The translations under genes were made by a program, and so were the position numbers. A DNA stretch of 64,000 bases, from the NCBI RefSeq assembly GCF_000425705.1, contig NZ_AUDY01000010.1, positions 372,001-436,000 on the forward strand. The letters run 5' to 3'. The first letter of the stretch is position 1, and every line of letters starts with the position of its first letter. The notes beneath the pieces were generated by a model. It was not told the DNA's origin. It did not search any database and was given only the letters and a program-made list of their open reading frames with translations. Positions 27,791 to 36,478 of this stretch are shown here, in pieces. The DNA comes from Halobacillus kuroshimensis DSM 18393. Lineage in GTDB: Bacteria; Bacillota; Bacilli; Bacillales; Halobacillaceae.

Positions 27791-28915
27791 ATGGCAGAAA
27801 TCAACAAACAGCGCTTGCTGGACGAATTTTTAGAACTCGTACAAATTGATTCCGAAACAACGCAGGAAGCAGAGATTTCCAAAGTACTCAAGAAGAAATT
27901 TACGGACCTCGGACTTGAAGTACTGGAAGATGAGGCGGCTTCCGCGACAGGTCACGGAGCCAACAACCTGATCTGTAATCTCAAAGGCTCGAAAGATGGA
28001 GCCGATACGATTTACTTCACTTCGCATATGGATACCGTTGTGCCAGGGAACGGCGTGAAACCTTCCATCGAGGACGGGTATGTCGTCACGGACGGAACGA
28101 CGATTCTCGGTGCGGATGACAAAGCAGGGATTGCTGCGATCCTTGAGGCCATCCGTTCTCTGAAAGAACAAAGCGTAGAGCATGGAGATATTCAATTCGT
28201 TATTACAGTCGGAGAAGAGAGCGGCCTTGTCGGTGCGAAAGCTCTGGACAGTTCCCTCTTGAAAGCGAAATACGGCTATGCGATTGACAGTGACGGGCAG
28301 GTTGGAAATATTGTCGTGGCTGCTCCGACACAGGCGAAAATCAATGCTGTCGTCAAAGGCAGAACGGCTCATGCCGGTGTAGCTCCTGAAAAAGGGGTTT
28401 CAGCTATCACGCTGGCGTCACGCGCCATCGCAAAAATGCCTCTGGGACGTATTGATGAGGAAACGACAGCGAATATCGGTCGCTTTGAAGGTGGTCAGAA
28501 AACCAACATCGTGTGCGATCATGCCGAAATTCTCGCTGAAGCCCGCTCGCTCGACCCTGCGAAAATGGAAGAGCAGGTCGAAAAAATGAAACAGGCATTT
28601 TATGAAACAGCAGAAGAAATGGGTGGAGAAGTGGACTTGGATATCCAGGTCATGTACCCGGGCTATAAACAGGAGGCTGGTGACGAAGTGGTCGAAGTGG
28701 CCCGCTCGGCAGCCAAACGAATCGGCCGGGAAAGCGAACTGCTCCGCAGCGGCGGCGGCAGTGATGCCAACGTGATTGCCGGCCACGGAGTTCCGACGGT
28801 AAACTTGAGCGTCGGTTACGAAGAAATCCATACGACCAATGAGCGCATCTCTGTAGCTGAACTTGAAAAAATTGCCGAATTTATTACAGCTATTGCTGAA
28901 GAAGCAGCATCATAA
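27791..28915 (+). CDS. yqjE: M20 family peptidase/deacylase, YqjE (PepT-like)
   Basis: The 374-residue metallopeptidase has the zinc-site motifs TSHMDTVVPG (His-x-Asp), GADDKAGIAA and GEESGLVG, plus a dimerisation insert around 175-285 and a late HTTNE histidine. This is the tripeptidase-like branch represented by B. subtilis YqjE. The substrate is unknown. The ATG at 27791 follows AAGGAGGAAAC. The upstream ATG at 27761 precedes that site and is not used. Confidence 0.88.
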   Translation: MAEINKQRLLDEFLELVQIDSETTQEAEISKVLKKKFTDLGLEVLEDEAASATGHGANNLICNLKGSKDGADTIYFTSHMDTVVPGNGVKPSIEDGYVVTDGTTILGADDKAGIAAILEAIRSLKEQSVEHGDIQFVITVGEESGLVGAKALDSSLLKAKYGYAIDSDGQVGNIVVAAPTQAKINAVVKGRTAHAGVAPEKGVSAITLASRAIAKMPLGRIDEETTANIGRFEGGQKTNIVCDHAEILAEARSLDPAKMEEQVEKMKQAFYETAEEMGGEVDLDIQVMYPGYKQEAGDEVVEVARSAAKRIGRESELLRSGGGSDANVIAGHGVPTVNLSVGYEEIHTTNERISVAELEKIAEFITAIAEEAAS

Positions 28916-28945
28916 CGAAGAGGAAGAGTTCCTTCCCCGGTACAC

Positions 28946-28985
28946 AACCCGTACGGTGATCCACAACCACCGTACGGGTTTTTAT
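28946..28985 (+). terminator. Terminator after yqjE
   Basis: AACCCGTACGGTG (28946-28958) and CACCGTACGGGTT (28968-28980) form a perfect 13-bp stem followed by TTTATTT. Confidence 0.88.
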
Positions 28986-29058
28986 TTCGGCCGTTTTTTC
29001 AGTTGAATGATGCAGCGTGTCCTCTGCGAGCAGTCCGCTCCATACATCCCGTGGTCTA

Positions 29059-29084
29059 TGCTATAATAAAAGAACAAATGTTCT
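29059..29084 (+). promoter_or_regulatory. Promoter and LexA (SOS) box of the Y-family polymerase gene
   Basis: TGCTATAAT at 29059-29067 is a perfect extended -10 element. Just downstream, AGAACAAATGTTCT (29071-29084) contains GAAC-N4-GTTC with A-A-A-T inside, fitting the Gram-positive LexA/DinR box CGAACRNRYGTTYC in its core. LexA bound over the transcription start would repress the gene until DNA damage. Confidence 0.8.
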
Positions 29085-29100
29085 AATGGAGGAAAGATGT

Positions 29101-30348
29101 ATGGCTTCAAAGTGGTATCCAAAAAAAGGGCGGGTCATTTTTCATGTGGATATGAACAGCTTCTATGCTTCAGTGGAAGCTGCCTTTGATCCCAGCTTAA
29201 AAGGGAAGCCTTTAGCTATTGCCGGAAATCCGGAAGAACGCCGCGGGATCATCGTGACGAGCAGCTATGAAGCAAGAAAATACGGAGTGAAAACGACAAT
29301 GCCGCTTGGAGAAGCCAGAAGGCTCTGTCCGGACCTGATGGTGATGCGGCCGAATTTTGAACGCTATCGCACAGCATCCAAAGAGATGTTTAAAATTCTT
29401 GCCGATGTGACCTCTCTCGTGCAGCCTGTATCCATTGATGAAGGCTATATGGACATTACCGAGTGTTCCGACCAAGGTTCTCCTCCTGAAATTGCAGAAC
29501 GCATTCAGCAGCGGATAGCCGAAGAGCTTGACCTTCCATGCAGTATCGGGATTGCTCCCAATAAATTTCTGGCGAAAATGGCTTCCGATATGAAAAAACC
29601 CATGGGGATAACCATTTTAAGGAAAAGGGATCTCGAACATACGCTCTGGAAGCTTCCGATTGAAGACATGCATGGCGTGGGATCAAAAACAGCAGAGAAG
29701 TTAAGAAAAATTGGGATCGAAACGATCGGCGGACTTGCTTCGCACTCCGTCATAGAACTGAAAGGGATCCTCGGTATAAATGGAGAGCGCCTGCAGAACA
29801 GAGCCAACGGATTGGACGACAGACCGGTGGACCCTGAAGCTGTGCATGATTTCAAAAGTATCGGCACTTCCACGACGCTTCCTCATGACACGACGGACGA
29901 GGATGAAATCCAAACCGTCCTGCGCCGTCTTTCCAATAAGGTTGCTGCGAGGATGAACGGGAAAAAGGTCCTCGCCAGGAACGTGCAGCTCATGATCCGG
30001 TATCATGACAGGAAAACGGTGACGAGGAGCCGCCAGCTCCAGGAATTCATCAGTAAACCCGATGAACTGTTCCAACACAGCATCCAGCTTTTTGACCAGC
30101 ACTGGAATCAGGACCCTGTCCGGCTTCTCGGTGTAACCGCCGGTGACCTCGCAGAAAAATCCGAGGTCACCCAGCAGCTTGATCTATTCAATTATGAGCA
30201 GTATGCCGGTAAGGAAAAGCTGTATAAAACCATTGATACACTCACGGAGAAATATGGGAAAAACCCTTTCCGCACGTTGACGAATCCGGATGAAACTAAA
30301 GTATCCACCAGCTTTCAAAAAGACTTTCTGGACGATTACAAAAAGTGA
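29101..30348 (+). CDS. dinB: DNA polymerase IV (Y-family, YqjH/PolY1 type)
   Basis: This error-prone translesion polymerase has 415 residues. The palm motif FHVDMNSFYASVE near residues 14-26 and SIDEGYMD near 115 carry the catalytic acidic residues. A helix-hairpin-helix segment (GVGSKTAEKLRKIGI) and the little-finger domain follow. QLDLF near residue 360 is a typical beta-clamp-binding motif, with an extra C-terminal tail of about 55 residues. The ATG at 29101 follows TGGAGGAAAG. Confidence 0.93.
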   Translation: MASKWYPKKGRVIFHVDMNSFYASVEAAFDPSLKGKPLAIAGNPEERRGIIVTSSYEARKYGVKTTMPLGEARRLCPDLMVMRPNFERYRTASKEMFKILADVTSLVQPVSIDEGYMDITECSDQGSPPEIAERIQQRIAEELDLPCSIGIAPNKFLAKMASDMKKPMGITILRKRDLEHTLWKLPIEDMHGVGSKTAEKLRKIGIETIGGLASHSVIELKGILGINGERLQNRANGLDDRPVDPEAVHDFKSIGTSTTLPHDTTDEDEIQTVLRRLSNKVAARMNGKKVLARNVQLMIRYHDRKTVTRSRQLQEFISKPDELFQHSIQLFDQHWNQDPVRLLGVTAGDLAEKSEVTQQLDLFNYEQYAGKEKLYKTIDTLTEKYGKNPFRTLTNPDETKVSTSFQKDFLDDYKK

Positions 30349-30355
30349 TTCCCAG

Positions 30356-30384
30356 GCATGACTCCGCTTTTTTGTTTCATACTA
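30356..30384 (+). promoter_or_regulatory. Sigma-G-type forespore promoter
   Basis: GCATG (30356-30360), a 17-base spacer and CATACTA (30378-30384) match the sigma-G consensus GHATR-N17/18-CATWMTA at every defined position. It drives the two tiny genes that follow, one of which resembles a spore protein. Confidence 0.8.
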
Positions 30385-30406
30385 AACAGGAAGGGAGGAA
30401 GGAATC

Positions 30407-30535
30407 ATGGGTAGAGATCGACAAGAAAAGAAATTGAAAAAGTCCGGAAAGGTCCAGTCCGACCGTGATCAGAGCCTCAGTTATCCAGGGGCGACGATGA
30501 TGGAGGGGCCGGAGCCTGCTCGAAAACGCAGATAA
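30407..30535 (+). CDS. Tiny basic protein, 42 aa, probably forespore-expressed
   Basis: The frame encodes a 42-residue, highly charged protein starting MGRDRQEKKLKKSGKVQ and ending EPARKRR. It has no hydrophobic stretch and resembles no family I can name. GGAGGAAGGA lies immediately upstream. It is the first gene after a sigma-G-type promoter and is followed after 14 bases by the SspP-like gene. A minor spore protein role is therefore plausible but inferred. Confidence 0.7.
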   Translation: MGRDRQEKKLKKSGKVQSDRDQSLSYPGATMMEGPEPARKRR

Positions 30536-30549
30536 GGAGGCGGTTTCTT

Positions 30550-30702
30550 ATGGGTGGACGCCGCATGGGACCCAAACAACAAACGCGTCCGGACATTCCT
30601 CTCGGTCCGGATCAGGCATATGGCGAAAAGGCGCAGGGCTCACACAAAGCCAAGCAGGCCCGTCATTCCCGTCAAAAACAAAAAACTTCGCACGACATGT
30701 AA
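30550..30702 (+). CDS. sspP: SspP-like small acid-soluble spore protein
   Basis: The 50-residue protein ends ...ARHSRQKQKTSHDM. This resembles the C-terminus of B. subtilis SspP (formerly CotL), which ends in a similar HTRQKHNTSHDM tail. The N-terminal half is rich in Gly, Pro and Gln. AAGGAGG sits 8 bases before the ATG. Expression from the sigma-G-type promoter at 30356 agrees with a forespore protein. In B. subtilis sspP lies elsewhere (near citB), so the location differs. Confidence 0.78.
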   Translation: MGGRRMGPKQQTRPDIPLGPDQAYGEKAQGSHKAKQARHSRQKQKTSHDM

Positions 30703-30708
30703 TCAAAA

Positions 30709-30731
30709 GTAGCCGGAAGCGGCTGCTTTTT
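30709..30731 (+). terminator. Terminator after the sspP-like gene
   Basis: GTAGCCG (30709-30715) and CGGCTGC (30720-30726) pair with one T-G wobble around the loop GAAG, followed by TTTTT. Confidence 0.75.
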
Positions 30732-30795
30732 CCATTCTTTACTGTTCATAGCTTCAAGGCTGCAGGGGATTCTATAAAGGAGGAGGTTGAGAACT

Positions 30796-31020
30796 ATGCC
30801 GGAACGAATTGTCGCTGTAAAAAAGAACGGGCAGGGAAGCATTGTTGAGATGCAGCTGTCGTCAGGACGTGTGGTCGATTATAAACAGGCCCACGATATG
30901 GCGCGCAGCGGTGAGCTGGAACACGTGAACCTGATTCGTGGTAAGGATGGGGAAGACCATCTGCGCAGTGAGCCGGATGGCATACAATCCAACAACCTGG
31001 ACAACCTTCCCTCTTTCTAA
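30796..31020 (+). CDS. DUF3892 family protein
   Basis: The 74-residue protein starts MPERIVAVKKNGQGSIVEM and ends NNLDNLPSF, which is the DUF3892 pattern found widely in Bacillaceae. Its function is unknown. The ATG at 30796 follows AGGAGGTTGA. The in-frame TTG at 30787 lies inside that site. It is monocistronic with a strong terminator. Confidence 0.85.
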   Translation: MPERIVAVKKNGQGSIVEMQLSSGRVVDYKQAHDMARSGELEHVNLIRGKDGEDHLRSEPDGIQSNNLDNLPSF

Positions 31021-31022
31021 AG

Positions 31023-31062
31023 AAAGCCGGACAGAGCACACAAAGCTCTGTCCGGTTTTTTT
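31023..31062 (+). terminator. Terminator after the DUF3892 gene
   Basis: CCGGACAGAGC (31027-31037) and GCTCTGTCCGG (31045-31055) form a perfect 11-bp stem followed by seven T residues. Confidence 0.92.
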
Positions 31063-31144
31063 GCTTTCAAATATAGAGATCAATGGACAGATCAGATGGA
31101 TGTGATAAAAATGAAATAAGATCATATAAATATTTCAAAAGTAG

Positions 31145-31172
31145 TTGACTTTTTTTAGGGGTGTTGTAAACT
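31145..31172 (+). promoter_or_regulatory. Sigma-A promoter of the ABC exporter operon
   Basis: TTGACT (31145-31150) and TAAACT (31167-31172) are separated by 16 bases in an AT-rich leader 55 bases before the ATPase start. Confidence 0.55.
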
Positions 31173-31227
31173 TAAAATGAAATATAAAACATAAAATATT
31201 ACAAAACTTTTTAATGGGGATGATGAA

Positions 31228-31929
31228 ATGGCGATCTTCGCAGAAAAGGTAACAAAGACGTATCAAAGCGGAGAGGTGACGGTTAAGGCGCTGCGTGAGG
31301 CGAGCCTGACTGTACCGGACAAAAAGATTGTCACAATTCTAGGACCTTCCGGATCGGGTAAATCCACACTATTGAACGTAATCGGCGGCATCGACCGCTA
31401 TGACGAAGGACAGATTGTAGTGGATGGCCGGACGCTTGATGGATTGAAGGACAAACAGCTGACGGAATATCGAAGAAAAAACATTGGGTTCATTTTTCAA
31501 CAGTATAATCTTATTCCCACTCTCACTGTCGAGGAAAATGTTGAAGTCGGCCGGGAGTTGAGCAGTAATCCGCTTCCTATGGAGGATACGCTGAAAAAAG
31601 TGGGAATGCTTGATAAAAAAGCTAAATTCCCCTTTCAATTGAGTGGTGGAGAGCAGCAGCGTGTGGCCATCGCCCGTGCATTAATCAAAAATCCGAACAT
31701 CCTATTATGTGATGAGCCTACGGGAGCCCTGGATGAGGATACGGGTAAGAATATTTTGAAGCTGCTGAAATACGTGAACGAAACCTACGGAACGACCGTT
31801 CTCATCATTACTCATAACCAGGGAATCGGAGAGATGGCCCATCAGGTGATCCGGATGAGCAGCGGGGAAATCGTAGAGACGTTTGAAAACGAGACACTAG
31901 TGGACCCTGAGCAGGTGACGTGGTCATGA
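31228..31929 (+). CDS. ABC transporter ATP-binding protein (MacB/LolD-like)
   Basis: The 233-residue ATPase has Walker [10 protein letters not shown] near residue 40, the Q-loop [18 protein letters not shown], the signature [15 protein letters not shown] and Walker [13 protein letters not shown], then the H-loop ITHNQ. This is the type that energises FtsX-like permeases in macrolide/peptide exporters or envelope-stress pumps. Its stop overlaps the permease start by ATGA. Confidence 0.92.
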   Translation: MAIFAEKVTKTYQSGEVTVKALREASLTVPDKKIVTILGPSGSGKSTLLNVIGGIDRYDEGQIVVDGRTLDGLKDKQLTEYRRKNIGFIFQQYNLIPTLTVEENVEVGRELSSNPLPMEDTLKKVGMLDKKAKFPFQLSGGEQQRVAIARALIKNPNILLCDEPTGALDEDTGKNILKLLKYVNETYGTTVLIITHNQGIGEMAHQVIRMSSGEIVETFENETLVDPEQVTWS

Positions 31930-34169
31930 TTTTAAAAAAATCGATGATCCGTACACTGAAAGAGAAGAAATTTCAATATGCAGGTGTCAGTCTGCTCCTC
32001 CTGCTGGCTGTTACACTGTATGTCTCCTTGTCGATGGCTGTGACGACGTTGGAAGAGCGGAATGCCAGGTTTACCGAAGATTATAAACAGGAGACCTTCC
32101 ATTTCGTACCATCTGAACCTGTGGACTCCTCCAAGCTGCAGGAGTGGGAGGAGGAGTTTGATGTCACCCTTGAGGCCAGGTCCTATTATGATGCTGATGT
32201 AGACGATTCAGTACTCAGGGTCTTTTCACAAACAGAAGAAATCAACCTTCCTTATCTATCAGAGGGTTCAAACCCGACAGACGGTAGTGAAATCGCTGTT
32301 TCCTCCGTTTTCGCTGAAAAAAATGATCTCCATATCGGTGATGAGGTGGAAATCAGCGGAGAACGGATGGAAGTGACAGGATTTGTTTATCTTCCTGACT
32401 ATATTTACATGATTGAACAATTGACGGATTTGATCAGCGATGCCGAGAAATTCGGTATAGCCATAGCTTCAGAAAGTGTCATGGATCAATGGTCTTCCCG
32501 GTCCCAGACAGAAATCACGGGCTGGACCAGTGATGGAGAGGTTCCTGATGGTTTCATGGAGGCTGTCCGTGCGGAGACGACCATTCTGCAATTTGTAGAA
32601 GCCGGTGACAACCCCCGGATTCAGTTCGTGGATACGGAAATTGAAGGCGCAAAAAGTATGAACAATACGCTCCCGCTCTTCATTCTGGCTCTTGCTGCAG
32701 CGATGGTCCTTCTTTTAATGAGACGCCGGATCGAGATGCAGCGCAAGGAAATCGGGACGCTGCTGGCGCTTGGCTACCGGAGGAATGAACTGCTTCGGCA
32801 TTACCTCGGCTATGCGTGGGTCATCGGCCTAAGTGGTACGGTTCTCGGACTGGCAGCTGGTGCCGGCTTATCCGTTCCGTTATCTAATCTATATGCAAAC
32901 TATTTCAATCTACCTGCCTTATCTATGTTCGATTTTAATCCGATGGTGCTCGTCATTGGTCTGATTATTCCTCTGGTGCTCATGCTCTCATTGACAGCGT
33001 GGGGGATTCACAGGGCTTTAAAAGTCGAGCCTTTGACACTTCTGCGCCCGAAAGAAGTGACGGTCGGCAGGAAATCGTGGCTGGAGCGTCTTCCGTTATT
33101 GAACAAAGGCAGCTTTATTCAACGGTTCCGACTGCGTCTCCTTGTACGTAACAAAGCGAGGAGTCTCTATATATTCCTTGGTGTCATGTTTTCAACCGTT
33201 TTACTGCTGTTTGGTTTTATTACATTCAACAGTATGGATCAACTGGTGGAAACGACGTATGAGGACATTATGACCTACGATTATGCGGTTTATTACCAGT
33301 CTTTACAAACGGAAGAACCAGCCGATGGTTCTGATCCTTTTACTGTCGGCGAAGTGAATGTAAAAGGTCAGGATGCAAAATTGACGGGATATGGAATCGA
33401 AACAGGCACCCCTTATATCCATCTTCTTTCTGACGAGGAAAAACTCAACTCCGAACTTAAGGAAGGTGCTGTTCTGAGTACACCGGCTGCGGCAGTCCTT
33501 GGTGTCGGGGCAGGGGAGGACATAACGCTTACCAACTCCTTAAATGACGAGGAAATGACCGTTCAGGTAGCGGGAGTGGCTGATGTGTATATTGGCAGTC
33601 AGATCTACCTGCCCCGGGAGGTATTTAACGAATTTCTCGGCTATCCCGGTGATGCTTACAGTGCCGTCTGGCAGGCTGAAAAACCGGAACGGGGGGCGGA
33701 TGTTTATCAAATCGAAGATAAGCAGAAGGTGATTGACAGTTTTGAAGCGACATCCGGAGCTACGCGGTCATCGGTGATCGGAATGGCTGTTTTTGCTGTC
33801 GTCATCAGTGTCATCGTCCTTACGCTGCTGACGAATTTGATCGTGGAGGAAAATTCGCCTTCCATCTCCTTGTTCAAGGTCATGGGCTATCACAACAGTG
33901 AAGTATCCAAGCTTGTTCTTAGTGTTTATACACCTGTTGTTATGCTCTCTTATTTGATTTCGATACCTCTGGCAGGTTTGACACTTGGGCAGTTGATGAA
34001 TTCCCTCGTAGAGCAGACAGGATTCATTCTTCCGACAGATGTATCCTTGTGGATGGCTGCTACAGGATTTGTCGTCATTATGCTGACCTATGCGCTCTCG
34101 ATTGCTCTTTCCAAACGGAAGTTGAAGCAAGTCTCCCTGCAGGAAGCTTTGAAAAAACAACAGGATTAA
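31926..34169 (+). CDS. FtsX-like ABC transporter permease, two-module
   Basis: The 747-residue membrane protein has one N-terminal helix (about 17-37), a large extracytoplasmic region (about 40-245), a three-helix FtsX core (about 250-360), another helix at 415-435, a second extracytoplasmic domain and a C-terminal three-helix FtsX core (about 620-735). That is the duplicated arrangement of single-polypeptide FtsX-type permeases. The ATG at 31926 is chosen because it gives the ATGA overlap with the ATPase gene. The substrate is unknown. Confidence 0.88.
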   Translation: MILKKSMIRTLKEKKFQYAGVSLLLLLAVTLYVSLSMAVTTLEERNARFTEDYKQETFHFVPSEPVDSSKLQEWEEEFDVTLEARSYYDADVDDSVLRVFSQTEEINLPYLSEGSNPTDGSEIAVSSVFAEKNDLHIGDEVEISGERMEVTGFVYLPDYIYMIEQLTDLISDAEKFGIAIASESVMDQWSSRSQTEITGWTSDGEVPDGFMEAVRAETTILQFVEAGDNPRIQFVDTEIEGAKSMNNTLPLFILALAAAMVLLLMRRRIEMQRKEIGTLLALGYRRNELLRHYLGYAWVIGLSGTVLGLAAGAGLSVPLSNLYANYFNLPALSMFDFNPMVLVIGLIIPLVLMLSLTAWGIHRALKVEPLTLLRPKEVTVGRKSWLERLPLLNKGSFIQRFRLRLLVRNKARSLYIFLGVMFSTVLLLFGFITFNSMDQLVETTYEDIMTYDYAVYYQSLQTEEPADGSDPFTVGEVNVKGQDAKLTGYGIETGTPYIHLLSDEEKLNSELKEGAVLSTPAAAVLGVGAGEDITLTNSLNDEEMTVQVAGVADVYIGSQIYLPREVFNEFLGYPGDAYSAVWQAEKPERGADVYQIEDKQKVIDSFEATSGATRSSVIGMAVFAVVISVIVLTLLTNLIVEENSPSISLFKVMGYHNSEVSKLVLSVYTPVVMLSYLISIPLAGLTLGQLMNSLVEQTGFILPTDVSLWMAATGFVVIMLTYALSIALSKRKLKQVSLQEALKKQQD

Positions 34170-34172
34170 TAG

Positions 34173-34210
34173 AAAAAAAGACACTCATGAAAAACGGAGT
34201 GTCTTTTTTT
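34173..34210. terminator. Terminator after the ABC permease, probably once shared with ALDH
   Basis: AAAAAAAGACACTC (34173-34186) and GAGTGTCTTTTTTT (34197-34210) form a perfect 14-bp stem. It is symmetrical, so it could end transcripts from both sides. The mobile island begins only 4 bases downstream and now separates it from the convergent aldehyde dehydrogenase gene at 38183. Confidence 0.9.
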
Positions 34211-34213
34211 ATT

Positions 34214-34242
34214 GGCTCTGCTGAAGTTTAATGTTGATATTA
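34214..34242 (+). repeat. Left terminal inverted repeat of the island
   Basis: This 29-base end begins GGCTCTG and ends GTTGATATTA. Its reverse complement partner is at 38148-38176. The mismatches are scattered, so both ends have aged. Confidence 0.75.
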
Positions 34243-34264
34243 TATACCGCTCGCGCCATCTTCA

Positions 34265-34447
34265 TCGTTGGATGAAGTTTATTGAATGTATGATAGAGGG
34301 TTAGCAGCCAAGTTGATGGGAGACGTTATCCACGTAACCTTGTTCTATTGGAGGCACAAGCTTCTTTCGGCATTAAAACAGATGGAAAGTTCAACATTCC
34401 AGGGTATCGTTGAAATGGACGAGACCTATTTCCTGTACCTGACTTAG
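34265..34447 (+). pseudogene. IS1595-family transposase remnant (frameshifted, truncated)
   Basis: One frame reads HRWMKFIECMIEG and then stops. A shift of one base continues as LFYWRHKLLSALKQM and then FQGIVEMDETYFLYLT before a stop at 34445. These are recognisable inner blocks of IS1595-type transposases, including the DET of the catalytic DDE-type domain. The N-terminal zinc-binding part and the whole C-terminal half are missing, so no functional transposase is encoded. Confidence 0.75.
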
Positions 34448-34467
34448 TTTCAGGTGTTAGAGAGTAT

Positions 34468-34513
34468 TTTCGCTAAAGGGCAGGTTAATTGAAGACTCGA
34501 ATTCAAGATAAAC
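34468..34513 (+). repeat. Degenerate copy R0 of the gene-flanking module
   Basis: The stretch contains an AAAGGGC...TTAATTGAAG part followed by ACTCGAATTCAAGATA. The same elements occur after the four genes of the island, here in a rearranged order. It lies between the transposase remnant and the OLD gene. Confidence 0.45.
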
Positions 34514-34564
34514 ACCTTCTTTTACCAATATTTATGTTATGATTTGGAAAAAGGAGGAGTTTGA

Positions 34565-36337
34565 ATGAGAGATTCTAACCAACAAATTTCTGATGAAGAA
34601 GTTGCGACATCAAGACCTCGATTACATAAGTTGAAAATTAAGAATTTCAGAGCAATTGGACCAACACCTGTCACAATCGATTTGGATGAGATTGTGGTTT
34701 TAGTAGGACCTAATAATGCAGGTAAAAGCTCCATATTAAGAGCTTATCAAGTAGTAATGTCAGAAGGGTCAAATAATGCAAAGTTATTTATTGATGATTT
34801 TCCTAATAAGGTAGTAGATCCTAATAATGCACCCGAAATTGAATTATACTCTATTGTTAATTCAGAAAACTCACCAGGGAAAAGATGGATCGATAATTCA
34901 TCCGGTGAAATGATAGTCAGAGAAAGATGGAAATGGGCAGAGCCTGGCTCTCCAAGAAGACAAGGTTATGATGCTAATATCAATGATTGGGCTGAAGAAG
35001 TACCATGGGGGGCTGCTAATGTTGCAAACTCACGAAGGCCAGAACCTCATAGGGTGGATGCATTTGAAAACCCAGAGGATCAAGCGAAATCAATTATTAA
35101 AATATTAGAGTCTATTCTAAATGAAAAAGTGAAGGAAGTAACTTCAAATATAGAAGCAGATGGTGACAAGACTGAATTTGGTTCGCTTTTAGAACAAATA
35201 AAGGGAATACAGAAAAAGATTGTTGACGAGTCGGAATCTCAAATAAGAATAGTTGAATCTGAACTAACTAGTTCAATAAATAAAGTATTCCCAGGATATC
35301 AAGTTAGTTTTGATGCCAAACCTGAAGATGAGATAGAGAAGTCAATTAGTTTTTTTAAGAGTTCACCTCAATTATTAATGGGTCCTGAGAATGGTTTTAA
35401 AAGTGATATCGAAAAGCAAGGTAGTGGTGCACGAAGAACACTCCTATGGGCTGCTTTGAGGTTCATCACAGAGAATGGATATCACAAGAAAAGTAAAAAA
35501 GATCGTCAAAGTTCATTAGAGAGACCTAATGTGTTACTAATTGATGAACCAGAATTATGTTTGCATCCAAGTGCAATTAGAGAAGCATGTAAAGTACTTT
35601 ACGACCTGCCTAAAACTAATAACTGGCAAGTGATGGTGACGACACATTCTCCAGCATTCATAGATTTATCTAGAGATAACACTACAATTGTTAGAGTAGA
35701 AAGAGATATTGATGGAGCTATTCAGGGTACTACACTATTCAGACCTGATAAAGTACAACTTGATGAAGATGATAAACGTTTATTGAAACTCTTAAATCAA
35801 TTTGATCCATATGTAGCTGAGTTTTTCTTTGGAGGACGTTCAATTATTGTTGAGGGTGACACTGAATATACCGCATTTAAGTATGTAATTAATAATGAAG
35901 GCGATTTCTTTAAAGATACTCATGTGATTAGAGCGAGAGGGAAAGCAACGATTGCTTCATTAGTTAAAATTTTGAATCACTTCAATTGTAGTTATTCAGT
36001 GTTACATGATAGTGATACACCTTTAAACAAAAATAGAGGTAAAAGTGCGGCTTGGGGAACAAATAAAAATATTTTGAATTCTGTTAAGCGACATTCTAAT
36101 CCTGAAGAGGTAAGGCTTGTAAGTTCTATTAAAAACTTCGAATCTGCTTTCTTAAGCAAGGAAGTAAGTAGTGACAAACCTTATAATGCTCTTATGGAGT
36201 TGACTAGGGATGATGAGGCTTATAAAAGCATAAGGGAGCTCTTACATGCTTTGTACAATCATGACCACAACTTACCAAAAGGTGCTATTGAATGGGATCA
36301 TATTTCTCAACTTGAGGAAGCTGTTAGTGAGATGTAA
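34565..36337 (+). CDS. OLD-family ATPase/Toprim nuclease
   Basis: The 590-residue product has an SMC-like ATPase with Walker A GPNNAGKSS (residues 48-56), a signature-like QGSGARRTLLWAAL near 280, Walker B VLLIDEPELCLHPSA near 323-337 and an H-loop TTHSPAFI near 360. A Toprim nuclease domain follows, with IIVEGDTEY near 426-434 and LHDSDTP near 480. OLD proteins act as phage-exclusion nucleases. No UvrD-like helicase gene follows, so it is a stand-alone OLD protein rather than Gabija. GGAGGAG precedes the ATG, and an extended -10 TGTTATGAT lies at 34535-34543. Defence is inferred. Confidence 0.88.
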   Translation: MRDSNQQISDEEVATSRPRLHKLKIKNFRAIGPTPVTIDLDEIVVLVGPNNAGKSSILRAYQVVMSEGSNNAKLFIDDFPNKVVDPNNAPEIELYSIVNSENSPGKRWIDNSSGEMIVRERWKWAEPGSPRRQGYDANINDWAEEVPWGAANVANSRRPEPHRVDAFENPEDQAKSIIKILESILNEKVKEVTSNIEADGDKTEFGSLLEQIKGIQKKIVDESESQIRIVESELTSSINKVFPGYQVSFDAKPEDEIEKSISFFKSSPQLLMGPENGFKSDIEKQGSGARRTLLWAALRFITENGYHKKSKKDRQSSLERPNVLLIDEPELCLHPSAIREACKVLYDLPKTNNWQVMVTTHSPAFIDLSRDNTTIVRVERDIDGAIQGTTLFRPDKVQLDEDDKRLLKLLNQFDPYVAEFFFGGRSIIVEGDTEYTAFKYVINNEGDFFKDTHVIRARGKATIASLVKILNHFNCSYSVLHDSDTPLNKNRGKSAAWGTNKNILNSVKRHSNPEEVRLVSSIKNFESAFLSKEVSSDKPYNALMELTRDDEAYKSIRELLHALYNHDHNLPKGAIEWDHISQLEEAVSEM

Positions 36338-36478
36338 GTTTATTTGGATTACTTTTCTTAATTTAAAAGGTTGTTTTCATACTGCCAAGTAATCACCAAA
36401 GAAGCCTCTGAACTTAAAGATGGTAAGAAAAAAGATCACAGACTTGTGTATAACCCTAATCATTAATATTAAGAATAT

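Noticed and set aside
36362-36466. Short open frame ending HRLVYNPNH
   Set aside because: No start codon with a ribosome site and only about 30 codons. It is probably a remnant of a lost gene or chance.
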